Assembly: GCF_040784935.1 (NCBI RefSeq)
Contig: NZ_CP160680.1
Location: 4,755,802-4,819,801 of the forward strand
Source: Lewinella sp. LCG006
GTDB taxonomy: Bacteria > Bacteroidota > Bacteroidia > Chitinophagales > Saprospiraceae
Direction: 5' to 3'
DNA length: 64,000 nt
In this document: in pieces, positions 24,919 through 32,267 of the stretch
Position numbering within the stretch: the stretch's first letter is position 1
Layout of the letters: the number at the start of each line of letters is the position of its first letter
Translations under genes and position numbers: made by a program
The notes under the pieces: model-generated
What the model saw: only the letters and a program-made list of their open reading frames with translations
Told to the model about the DNA's origin: nothing
Database searches by the model: none

Positions 24919-25579
24919 TCACCATTAGATCAAGAATATTTACCGTTCGGGTAACGCCATCCCAGAGAACATCGTCAGTAACTAACCGTAGCTTATAGTC
25001 AGGGTTTTCCCCTAGTTTGCTAATAAATTCTTTGGCCATGGTGCGGGAAGGTTCGGTAAGAATAATACGTCCACCTGGACGCATCATCAGCTTAAAAGCA
25101 TTTTCCAAGTCCGCAAAAAAACGCTCCTCATAAGCTACGTCAGAAGCTAGTAGTAAGTCTGTTTGTACCTCCTTGGCTGGTTGCCGCCAGTCCATTTGTA
25201 AAGTCTGGAGTGGAGCCTTTGAGTTTTGCTCCCAATTGGTTTTCAAGAACACCAAAGGCTCCGCAAGATAGTCGGTCATTAAAACGTTTGCGCTCAACAT
25301 TCCTGCCACGATGCCAGGAAGACCAAGGCCGCATCCTATTTCTGTTACCTTCAAATCGGGTTGGATGATTTTCTCCCGTACCAGGTACTTACCCAGAGCG
25401 ATAGCAGAATGCCATAAATCAGCCCAATAGGGAATACGCTGATCGCGATAATCTTCGTGATCTTCTCCTTTTTCAATTAATGCATCCAACAACTCATCGA
25501 GGTTGGTAATATGGGTAAGTGTTACTGCTAGACCATCCAGGTCGAGGGTAACGGTCTTGGTTTGATACGGGAAAGTCAA
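24911..25579 (-). CDS. Class I SAM-dependent methyltransferase (METTL21-like)
   Basis: The frame has no ATG before the conserved core; the only suitable start is TTG at 25579, because an in-frame TAA lies just upstream. The 222-residue product shows motif I VTEIGCGLGLPGIVAGML, an acidic motif II (LMTDYLAEPLVFLKTNW), DLLLASDVAYEERFFADL as the post-I/III region and RPGGRIILTEPSR. WADLWHSAIALGKYL upstream is typical of the METTL21/protein-lysine methyltransferase group. The substrate may be a protein lysine, but the family is too broad to decide. It is convergent with the redox protein gene, overlapping by 8 bp. Confidence 0.86.
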   Translation of the reverse strand: MTFPYQTKTVTLDLDGLAVTLTHITNLDELLDALIEKGEDHEDYRDQRIPYWADLWHSAIALGKYLVREKIIQPDLKVTEIGCGLGLPGIVAGMLSANVLMTDYLAEPLVFLKTNWEQNSKAPLQTLQMDWRQPAKEVQTDLLLASDVAYEERFFADLENAFKLMMRPGGRIILTEPSRTMAKEFISKLGENPDYKLRLVTDDVLWDGVTRTVNILDLMVIN

Positions 25580-25678
25580 ATGGACAATTTTGCCCCAAAG
25601 TTAATTAAGTACTTAGTATCAGGTACTCAGATGGAACGTCTTTTTAATCCAAGTACACCGTGCCCAATACCAAGTACG

Positions 25679-25732
25679 GTGAGGTTGGGGGCCGTAACTA
25701 CTTGGTGATCAGATTATCATCCCCAACCTCAC
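25679..25732. repeat. Inverted repeat at the 3' end of the CBS gene
   Basis: GTGAGGTTGGGG (25679-25690) is perfectly inverted at 25721-25732, one base from the CBS stop codon. The loop is 30 nt and there is no T-run. It may be an mRNA 3' stabiliser. The region just before holds several degenerate AAGTAC/GTACTT words. Confidence 0.55.
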
Positions 25733-25733
25733 T

Positions 25734-26171
25734 TTAATACACACCAGTCCGCATTTCTGTAAAGGCATAGCGCAGCAGGTCGTGGGTAGTTACGATGCCG
25801 ATCAGTCTGCCATCATCCAGAATGGGTAGTGCATGCATTTTGTTGGACAAGAATACGTCTGCTGCGAGGTCTATCTGGTCGTCAGGGGTCAGAAAAACAG
25901 GGTAGGCGGACATAATGTCTTGTGCAGAAAGATAATCAAACTCTTTCTGGCTGTAGGTCCGGCCAGAAGAATTAAGGCTAAGGATGTAGGTGGCTTTGGC
26001 CAGGTCTTCTTTACTGATAATCCCTTTCAATTGGTTATTAAAATCTAATACAGGCACATGGTGGAAATGGTGCGTATCAAAAATTTTCTTCACTTCTGAA
26101 AAGGTAGCGGTTTCGAATACACTGATGACGTTTTTCGTCATGATGCGCGCAACAGTATGTAGATTATCCAT
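25734..26171 (-). CDS. CBS-domain pair protein
   Basis: The start is placed at the ATG at 26171; a GTG at 26198 in frame could add nine residues. The 145-residue product is nearly all two CBS domains: VARIMTKNVISVFETATFSEVKKIFDTHHFHHVPVLD, then QDIMSAYPVFLTPDDQIDLAADVF and MHALPILDDGRLIGIVTTHDLL. CBS pairs bind adenosine nucleotides such as AMP, ATP or SAM and act as sensors. No effector domain is attached, so it would regulate a partner. The gene stands alone between the methyltransferase and rpsU. Confidence 0.9.
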   Translation of the reverse strand: MDNLHTVARIMTKNVISVFETATFSEVKKIFDTHHFHHVPVLDFNNQLKGIISKEDLAKATYILSLNSSGRTYSQKEFDYLSAQDIMSAYPVFLTPDDQIDLAADVFLSNKMHALPILDDGRLIGIVTTHDLLRYAFTEMRTGVY

Positions 26172-26304
26172 AACTTGTAGTCGTTGATTAATACCCACAA
26201 GTTCGTTGGAAAGCCGTGTTAAGTAAGTGATTTTTCTCAGCGATGGGGAATGAATTTTATCAGGCTCTTCTACCTGTCCTAACAGCGCAAGTCTGTTTTC
26301 TCAA

Positions 26305-26342
26305 ATAAAAAATCCCAAATAACTGATAGCTATTTGGGATTT
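26305..26342 (-). terminator. rpsU terminator
   Basis: AATCCCAAATA (26311-26321) and TATTTGGGATT (26331-26341) form an 11-bp stem. In minus orientation TTTTTTATTTG follows. It lies 45 bp after the rpsU stop. Confidence 0.85.
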
Positions 26343-26386
26343 TCTGGCACCAAAGATGGGCCATAATAAATTAATGGTAAGCGTGC

Positions 26387-26578
26387 TTACTCTACGTCGC
26401 GGAATTTTGTTTCCTTGTAGATAGCCTTCAAGGTTTCATTACGACGCTTTACAGAAGGCTTCGTAAATTCACGGCGGGTACGTACTTCGCGGATGATGCG
26501 AGTATTGATAGATTTGCGCTTGTAACGCTTGAGTGCTTTGTCAATAGTTTCGCCACTGCGAACGTCGATAATTAACAT
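26387..26578 (-). CDS. rpsU: 30S ribosomal protein S21
   Basis: The 63-residue basic protein MLIIDVRSGETIDKALKRYKRK, with TRREFTKPSVKRRNETLKA, is a clear S21. In Bacteroidota, S21 sits near the 3' end of 16S rRNA and helps to hide the anti-Shine-Dalgarno, which suits the near absence of Shine-Dalgarno sequences in this window. A very good promoter (26608-26637) and a terminator (26305-26342) frame the gene, so it is monocistronic. Length is normal for the phylum. Confidence 0.97.
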   Translation of the reverse strand: MLIIDVRSGETIDKALKRYKRKSINTRIIREVRTRREFTKPSVKRRNETLKAIYKETKFRDVE

Positions 26579-26607
26579 AATTCCTACGAGTTATTAATTT
26601 TGCGGTG

Positions 26608-26637
26608 CAAAGATAGAATTATATGCTAAACATACAA
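26608..26637 (-). promoter_or_regulatory. rpsU promoter, TTG-N19-TATCTTTG
   Basis: In minus orientation TTG (26637-26635) and TATCTTTG (26615-26608) are separated by 19 bp, the textbook Bacteroidota housekeeping pattern. The -7 octamer is the same as that before rpsP. The start codon is 30 bp downstream. Confidence 0.75.
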
Positions 26638-26668
26638 GGGGTGGGAGAGATTTTTTTGCGTAATACTT

Positions 26669-27268
26669 ATGTCCATGGCAGATAGGTCGGACCAGGCACA
26701 GTTGCGGGCGTTTTTTAATCAAACGGTAGCACTAAAAGAAGAGGTGTGGGCAGCCTGCCTTCCGGCTTGGCAGCCCTTTTCTGCCAAACGGCGTACCATC
26801 TTGACGGCGGCGGGTGAGCGAGAGCGTTACCTGTATTTTGTTTTGGAGGGTATTCAACGGGTCTTTTTTCTTACCGAAGATGGCGCCAAAGAAGCTACGC
26901 TGGTGTTTATGTACGCCCCTTCTCTAAGTGGAGTGGCTGACTCTTTTCTGGGGCAGCATCCTTCTCATTTTTATTTAGAAACGCTCACGGATAGTCGTTT
27001 TTTGCGTATTTCCTACGAGGCATTTATCGAGCAGTGTCTCACGTATCCGGAAATGAATCGCTTGGCACTGGCATTGGCCGCGAGTGCTTTTGAAGGGGTG
27101 TTATTGCGGCAAGCGGAATTGCAGACGGCCGGTGCAGAGGCTAAATTCAGGGCGCTCTTAGCGCGTAGTCCGCATGTGCTCAATTTGATTCCCCACAAAT
27201 ACCTGGCTTCGTATTTAGGCATTGACCCGGCCACTTTTAGCCGCCTACTAGGAAGTGTGAAATTATAA
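26669..27268 (+). CDS. Crp/Fnr-like cyclic-nucleotide-binding regulator
   Basis: The 199-residue product has an N-terminal cNMP-binding barrel (FSAKRRTILTAAGERERYLYFVLEGIQRVFF, then ATLVFMYAPSLSGVADSFL) and a long helix. The C-terminus KYLASYLGIDPATFSRLLGSVKL is the helix-turn-helix end typical of short Bacteroidota Crp-type proteins. The Arg that contacts the phosphate in true CRP is not obvious, so the ligand is unknown. It may regulate the DinB-family gene, which begins 69 bp downstream on the same strand. Confidence 0.87.
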   Translation: MSMADRSDQAQLRAFFNQTVALKEEVWAACLPAWQPFSAKRRTILTAAGERERYLYFVLEGIQRVFFLTEDGAKEATLVFMYAPSLSGVADSFLGQHPSHFYLETLTDSRFLRISYEAFIEQCLTYPEMNRLALALAASAFEGVLLRQAELQTAGAEAKFRALLARSPHVLNLIPHKYLASYLGIDPATFSRLLGSVKL

Positions 27269-27337
27269 ATCTTGACATTCCTCAAGATTTTTTTCTGGGA
27301 ATAGCTGCTCCTTTGCGGTAGAATTAAAAAGAAGAAC

Positions 27338-27904
27338 ATGCCTGTATTTAATCGTAAGGAATTACTACAAGATTTAGAAGCCAATGTGCGAAGAGGAATT
27401 GACGTTGTCACAGCACTCCGCGCTAGTAATGATGCTCGTCTGAGTGCTCCTGGAGCAGGAGATAGTTGGAGCGTTGTTCAGCATCTGTATCATCTGAATT
27501 TTTATGCCACCTTTTACACAGCAGCCCTTGAGCGCTGTTTGGATGACACGCAGAGCAGTGCTAAGGAGACCTTCCGTAGTGGTTGGTTGGGTAACTATTT
27601 TACCAATATCATTGGTCCGGCTGAAGAGGAGCAAGCCCTAAAGGTGAAAATGAAATCACCAGCAAACGCCATTCCCCCTCACAGCAGTGAATTAGAAGTA
27701 GATGCTGAAATAGAAGCCTTTTTGGCACTTCAGAACCGGTTGTTGTACCTGCTGCAACGTGCCCGACAGGTAGACCTGGGGGCGTACCGAGTACCGACCT
27801 CTTTGAGCAAATGGGTAAGCCTGAAATTGGGGGATAGTTTCCGATTTGTGATTGCGCATCAGGAGAGGCATTTTCAGCATATTGAAAGGAATAATATCCC
27901 GTAG
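27338..27904 (+). CDS. DinB-family protein
   Basis: The 188-residue protein has the DinB/YfiT four-helix pattern with a metal triad: WSVVQHLYHLNFYATFY (His near residues 49-53) and the closing FRFVIAHQERHFQHIERN (HxxxH). DinB-like proteins are metal-dependent; some work as thiol-dependent transferases and some are stress-induced without known activity. It lies directly downstream of a Crp-like regulator. The TAG stop is inside a palindromic repeat (27901-27928), so the native C-terminus may have been altered by the repeat. Confidence 0.88.
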   Translation: MPVFNRKELLQDLEANVRRGIDVVTALRASNDARLSAPGAGDSWSVVQHLYHLNFYATFYTAALERCLDDTQSSAKETFRSGWLGNYFTNIIGPAEEEQALKVKMKSPANAIPPHSSELEVDAEIEAFLALQNRLLYLLQRARQVDLGAYRVPTSLSKWVSLKLGDSFRFVIAHQERHFQHIERNNIP

Positions 27905-27928
27905 AGACGCGACGCATCGCGTCTCTAC
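27901..27928. repeat. GTAGAGACGCGA palindrome, copy 1
   Basis: GTAGAGACGCGA (27901-27912) is perfectly inverted at 27917-27928 with a CGCA loop. It supplies the TAG stop of the DinB gene. Related copies lie at 33865-33894 and 35437-35470. Confidence 0.75.
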
Positions 27929-27942
27929 AGGATGCGTAACCA

Positions 27943-28038
27943 GATCGTATGATCGTGTTGGTACGATTGGCCCGGATCGTATGATCGTATTGGTACGATT
28001 AGCCCGGATCGTATGATCGTGTTGGTACGATCAGCCCT
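27943..28038. repeat. Three contiguous copies of a 32-bp repeat
   Basis: The unit begins GATCGTATGATC and contains TTGGTACGAT. Copies start at 27943, 27975 and 28007 and differ at only a few positions. There are no spacers, so it is not a CRISPR array. It lies between DinB and the IS element. Confidence 0.8.
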
Positions 28039-28141
28039 CTGCCCAAGAAACTACGCGTAAGGTGCCGGTAGGCACGCAACAGCAAAGGATGGCAGCGGTT
28101 CCGCTCCTTAGAATCGGGTTTCTAGGTAAGTACGTAAAAAA

Positions 28142-28696
28142 TTAATATTCCATTATTTTGACATCGGAATGCCTAAAAGCCGCACGGATTCTATCTGGCA
28201 TCATCGCTAAGTATTCCAGCCCAGCCTCTACCGTTTTGTGAAGCTGGCTCTTAGTTTTGCACCAGCGGTGCTTTAGGAATTCCGATTTCAAGAAGTTCCA
28301 AACCTGTTCGTCAGGGTTGTACTGGGGGCAGTATACAGGGGTTGAATAGAGTTGTAAGCGATTACGTGCTTGTGAATCTGATCGTAAAAAATGTTTTAGC
28401 TCTTTACTCTTGTGGATACTTGCATTGTCCCAAATGATATTGAGTTGACCTTCCATTTTGTTCAGGCAAAGTTTTAAAAAAGCGATGATCTGCTTCGTGC
28501 TAATAGCAGTGCGGTAAACCTCACTAAACAACTCTCCTCGTGGTGTTATGCCGCTAATGGCATAAACTCTTTCAGTTACACTGTTTACTTCCTTGAGTAC
28601 CGGACTATGTCCAATCAATTCATAGACTTTAGTAGAACTAGAGGCACTACAAAAGCTGCTCTCATCTACAAAAACGATGTTTTGATCTGGCTCCAT
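28142..28696 (-). CDS. IS630-type transposase, DDE catalytic half (OrfB)
   Basis: The 184-residue product is the catalytic half. The first Asp is in IVFVDESSF (the DE pair), the second in IIWDNASIHKS, and the last acidic residue in YCPQYNPDEQVWNFLKSEFLKH, matching the DDE_3 domain of IS630/Tc1-mariner transposases. Its ATG overlaps the stop of the upstream half (TAATG). A run of nine A and C just before the stop offers an A-AAA-AAA slip site. A -1 shift would make one protein of about 335 residues, the usual IS630 length. The coding part looks intact. Confidence 0.9.
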   Translation of the reverse strand: MEPDQNIVFVDESSFCSASSSTKVYELIGHSPVLKEVNSVTERVYAISGITPRGELFSEVYRTAISTKQIIAFLKLCLNKMEGQLNIIWDNASIHKSKELKHFLRSDSQARNRLQLYSTPVYCPQYNPDEQVWNFLKSEFLKHRWCKTKSQLHKTVEAGLEYLAMMPDRIRAAFRHSDVKIMEY

Positions 28697-29160
28697 TAGT
28701 TTTTTTTTAGCTCCGGGATTACTTCTGTTTCGTAATAAGCTATTTGTTCAGAACGCTGTCTAGTGTCTTTGACTTGAGGCTGCTTAAGACTGTAACCTAG
28801 TCTGGTCATTAACCTACTAATATGAGGAAGGCTATAATCTACTTGGAAACGAACACTTATAAAGGATTGAATCCTCATCCGAGTCCAACCATCGCTTGGA
28901 AAACCATTGGCCTTAGCTCCTTTGGCTAGCAACCTCTTCAATTCTTGTCGCTGATGACGTTTAAGCTTTGCTGGTCTACCACTAGGCTTGCCTACTTTGT
29001 AGTTTTCTACACCATTCGCGGATTTGATTTTGGCAAGCGTATGGCTTATTCCTGCCTGGGTATAACCCGTCGCAAGGGCAATATCTTTTTGTGTTAATCC
29101 CTGTTCCGCAAGGCGATAAATGATTTTGTGAATATGTTCTTTGTGCTCAGTAGCTGTCAC
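28696..29160 (-). CDS. IS630-type transposase, DNA-binding half (OrfA)
   Basis: The 154-residue product starts with GTG at 29160. It shows a helix-turn-helix (LAEQGLTQKDIALATGYTQAGISHTLAKI), then a Leu/Arg-rich second winged domain (SFISVRFQVDYSLPHISRLMTRLGYSLKQP). This is the end-binding part of the transposase. The frame ends ELKKN-stop at a poly-A tract, where a -1 frameshift would join it to OrfB. Length and order are as expected for split IS630 elements. Confidence 0.88.
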   Translation of the reverse strand: MTATEHKEHIHKIIYRLAEQGLTQKDIALATGYTQAGISHTLAKIKSANGVENYKVGKPSGRPAKLKRHQRQELKRLLAKGAKANGFPSDGWTRMRIQSFISVRFQVDYSLPHISRLMTRLGYSLKQPQVKDTRQRSEQIAYYETEVIPELKKN

Positions 29161-29407
29161 GACTTAAGTATTTGGTACACAAGAATATACAAAATATATT
29201 TGTACTTACCTACATACCCGATTCTAAGGAGCGGAATGAGCGTACAGCCAGACCACCGCCCTTAGGCTGGTGGTGATGCAAATAAATTGAAAATTCCGAC
29301 CTTTGTGTTTTGGAACTCATGAGGAGGTTTTTGTGTTGTGGCTCACAAGCTCACTTTACATGAACTTTGTGAGCGTCCCTGACGGAAAAAACGCAAATTA
29401 TACCACC

Positions 29408-31624
29408 ATGAATCGTCTTGTTCTGACCTTGCTCAGTGGCCTGCTTGGAGTGGCTGCTATGGCTCAAAGTGAACGCCCCAACCAATCTTCTCATCAACTC
29501 GGCATTCAACGTTCTATTGACAACATTCAACTGGATGGCGCTTTGTCGGAAGCTTCGTGGGAGCAGGCAATGGTAGCAGATGGGTTCTGGGAAAAAGACC
29601 CGCGTGATAATGTACGGGCAAGCCTGAAAACGGAAGCTCGGCTGACCTATGATGACCAGTTTTTGTACGTAGGGATTGTCTGTTACGATACCAGCCAAAA
29701 CCATATTATTCAGACCCTGAAGCGAGATGCTGGTTATTGGGAAAGCGATGCCGTAGCGATCACGCTGGACCCCGTAAACGAGGCCACAAATGGCTTTATG
29801 TTTGGGGTAAACCCTTTGGGGGTGCAGATGGAGGCCCTCTTGGGCGGCGGTAGCGGCGATGGTAATTGGGACAATAACTGGGACAATATCTGGTTTGTAG
29901 CAACCCAGCAGTACAGTGACCGCTGGACGGTAGAGATGGCCATACCATTTAAGACCTTACGCTACGAAGCAGGTACCACCGAGTGGGGCATCAATTTTTT
30001 GAGGAATGACATCAAGCACAATCAGTTTCACGTATGGGCTCCGATTCCGCGACAATTTTGGGGGATAGATCAGGGATATTCTGGCAAGTTGGTGTGGGAT
30101 ACAGCACCGCCGGTAGCCAAGGGTAATGTGGCGGTGATCCCTTATTTGTCAGGGGCTTATCAACAAGATAAGGAAGCGGAATTACCCGAAGATCTTGAAG
30201 ATTTTGTAGGCCAGGTAGGGGCGGATGCCAAGATTGCGCTGAGCCCTTCTCTCAATCTGGACCTGACGGTGAACCCCGATTTTAGTCAGGTAGATGTAGA
30301 TGTACAGCAGACCAACCTGACGCGATTTAGCCTGTTTTTTCCAGAACGCAGAAACTTTTTCCTGGAGAATAGCGACCTGTTTGCCAGCTTTGGTATCCCT
30401 CCGGCGCGGCCGTTTTTCAGTCGGCGGATCGGATTGGATGAAGATGGACAGGCCGTACCCATCACCTTTGGAGCTCGCCTGACGGGCAATGTGACCGACG
30501 ATTTGCGCATCGGTGTGTTGGGGGTGCAGACCAAGGCCAATGATGTTCAGGCTGGGCAAAACTATGTGACGGCCGCTTTCACGCATCGCGTGCTGGAGCG
30601 TTCTACCGTCAGGGGGATGTTTACCAACCGGCAGGCTTTTGCCAATGGTGAATTCAGTACCACGGATTATAACCGCAATGCCGACCTGGAATTTAACTAC
30701 CAGAGTGCTGATGGAACCTGGTTGGGCTGGACGGGCTACCACCGTGCTTTTCGGGAAGGTGTAGCGGATAAGCATACCTTTTATAATATGGGGGGAGCTT
30801 ATACTGCCGCTAACTTTAATGTTTTACTGGATATGGTATCCGTAGGGGAAAACTACTTTGCGGATGTAGGTTTTGTCAATCGCCTGGAGAATTACGATGC
30901 CCTGCGGGATACGATCATCAGGAGGGGATACAAGATTCTTTACACGCCTGTTTCTTTTACCTTATTGCCGGCCGCAGACTGGTTGCAAAACTTGAATATC
31001 ATCGTTGAGAACGCACTTTTCCTGAACGATGACTATAGCCTGAATGAAAGAACGACCTCCTTGATTGGCGAAGCTGTATTCCCGAATTCTTCTCGGTTTG
31101 TTGTCGGGGGAACCAGCTTTACGACGGACTTATTGTTTCCTTTTGATTTTACAGAGGGCGACCCACTACCTGCTGGCCGCTACAACTACCTGGACTACGG
31201 CATGAATTACACTTCCGATCAACGCAAGCGGTTTGGCTTCAATTTGCGGGCCGAGTCGGGTGGTTTCTACAACGGCCAGCGTGTTTTACTAGGAGCAAGT
31301 GCGCAGTACCGCGTACAACCCTGGGGGAATTTTACCTTTTCGGCAGAGTATAACCGGCTGAAGTTTCCTGAAAATTACGGCGAGCGCGAGCTGTGGCTCA
31401 TTGGCCCACGGGCAGAGGTGAATTTTTCCAAAAACCTCTTTTGGAACACTTTCGTGCAATACAATACCCAGGACGACAATTTCAACATCAATAGCCGATT
31501 GCAGTGGCAGTTTAAACCTTTGTCGTGGTTGTTTTTGGTCTATACAGACAACTATGCGGTGGAGGTTTGGGGGCCTAAAAACCGGGCCTTGGTACTAAAG
31601 CTGAATTATTGGCTGGTTCTGTGA
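29408..31624 (+). CDS. DUF5916 outer-membrane protein with CBM9-like N-terminus
   Basis: The start is placed at the ATG at 29408 (MNRLVLTLLSGLLGVAAMAQ), a good signal peptide; an upstream frame to 29303 adds an unlikely leader. The 738-residue product has an N-terminal CBM9-like carbohydrate-binding fold (IDNIQLDGALSEASWEQA, WESDAVAITLDP, WTVEMAIPFKTLRY). Then comes a long DUF5916 part (FSQVDVDVQQTNLTRFSLFFPERRNFFLENSDLF) rich in alternating hydrophobic beta-strands, ending LVLKLNYWLVL with a C-terminal aromatic-rich strand. It is predicted to be an outer-membrane beta-barrel with a sugar-binding domain. The substrate is unknown. It lies just downstream of the IS element, and 61 bp upstream of the cytochrome c gene. 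Confidence 0.85.
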   Translation: MNRLVLTLLSGLLGVAAMAQSERPNQSSHQLGIQRSIDNIQLDGALSEASWEQAMVADGFWEKDPRDNVRASLKTEARLTYDDQFLYVGIVCYDTSQNHIIQTLKRDAGYWESDAVAITLDPVNEATNGFMFGVNPLGVQMEALLGGGSGDGNWDNNWDNIWFVATQQYSDRWTVEMAIPFKTLRYEAGTTEWGINFLRNDIKHNQFHVWAPIPRQFWGIDQGYSGKLVWDTAPPVAKGNVAVIPYLSGAYQQDKEAELPEDLEDFVGQVGADAKIALSPSLNLDLTVNPDFSQVDVDVQQTNLTRFSLFFPERRNFFLENSDLFASFGIPPARPFFSRRIGLDEDGQAVPITFGARLTGNVTDDLRIGVLGVQTKANDVQAGQNYVTAAFTHRVLERSTVRGMFTNRQAFANGEFSTTDYNRNADLEFNYQSADGTWLGWTGYHRAFREGVADKHTFYNMGGAYTAANFNVLLDMVSVGENYFADVGFVNRLENYDALRDTIIRRGYKILYTPVSFTLLPAADWLQNLNIIVENALFLNDDYSLNERTTSLIGEAVFPNSSRFVVGGTSFTTDLLFPFDFTEGDPLPAGRYNYLDYGMNYTSDQRKRFGFNLRAESGGFYNGQRVLLGASAQYRVQPWGNFTFSAEYNRLKFPENYGERELWLIGPRAEVNFSKNLFWNTFVQYNTQDDNFNINSRLQWQFKPLSWLFLVYTDNYAVEVWGPKNRALVLKLNYWLVL

Positions 31625-31685
31625 TCCAGAACACGGAATACCAATCGTGAGGTACTGATCTTTGGTGTTGAATCAACACCCATTG

Positions 31686-32234
31686 ATGATGCAAAAGATA
31701 ATTGCTCCATTCATTTTCAAGCAGAGGGCTACTTGGAGCCGTATTAGCCATACTGTAAGCTTGCTTGTAGCGGCCCTTTTCCTTGGAGGAATAACATTTG
31801 CTTGCCAATCAGAACCAGCTAATCAAGAAGAGGTACTCACTGCCGAAACACTGGCCGACTTGGCGCAAATTATTCCACTGTCGGAAGAAGAAGGTGCGCG
31901 CTTACTTAAGCAAAACTGTTATTCGTGTCATAACCCTGAGTCGGCTTCGCATGATGATATGCTGGCTCCCCCTTTGGCGGGCATAAAACACAAGTACCAA
32001 CAGCTTTACCCCGATCGCAATGTTTTTGTGCAACGTTTAGCTTCGTTTACGATAACACCCACCGAGGAAAACGCGGTCATGCGCGGGCCGGTACGTCGGT
32101 TTGGACTGATGCCTCCGGTAGCTTTGCCTTTAGCGGAGGTGCAGCAGTTGGCGGCATTTATTTACGATCACGACTTACCCGTACCAGCATGGTTCCCCGA
32201 ACATTTTAAGGAGCAACACGGCGAAGCTTGGTAG
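31686..32234 (+). CDS. Mono-heme cytochrome c lipoprotein
   Basis: The start is the ATG at 31686 (MMQKIIAPFIFKQ). A hydrophobic segment (VSLLVAALFLGGITFAC) ends in a lipobox Cys, so it is probably a membrane-anchored lipoprotein. The 182-residue product has one heme site CYSCHNP and a later GLMPPVALP, where the Met is the likely axial ligand, followed by the helix EVQQLAAFIYDH. It is a class I c-type electron carrier. The T9SS Kelch-like protein starts 33 bp downstream, so they are probably co-transcribed. The electron donor or acceptor is not in sight. Confidence 0.86.
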   Translation: MMQKIIAPFIFKQRATWSRISHTVSLLVAALFLGGITFACQSEPANQEEVLTAETLADLAQIIPLSEEEGARLLKQNCYSCHNPESASHDDMLAPPLAGIKHKYQQLYPDRNVFVQRLASFTITPTEENAVMRGPVRRFGLMPPVALPLAEVQQLAAFIYDHDLPVPAWFPEHFKEQHGEAW

Positions 32235-32267
32235 GTACATTTTTTAAAAAAATCAACACATTTCAAT

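Larger units (their letters stand above)
28111..29224 (-). mobile_element. IS630-family insertion sequence, 1114 bp, inserted at TA in a palindrome
   Basis: GAATCGGGTTTCTAGGTAAG (28111) and its inverse ending at 29224 form 23-bp terminal inverted repeats with two mismatches. TA lies at each end (28109-28110 and 29225-29226), as expected for the TA duplication of IS630. Two overlapping minus-strand frames encode a helix-turn-helix half and a DDE half. The flanks TTCCGCTCCT (28099-28108) and AGGAGCGGAA (29227-29236) are exact inverses. The restored target is thus a 22-bp palindrome with TA at its centre. An alternative reading is that the flanks are part of longer element ends. Confidence 0.85.

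Noticed and set aside
27943-28038. CRISPR array
   Set aside because: The 32-bp units are directly adjacent without spacers and there are no cas genes in the window.
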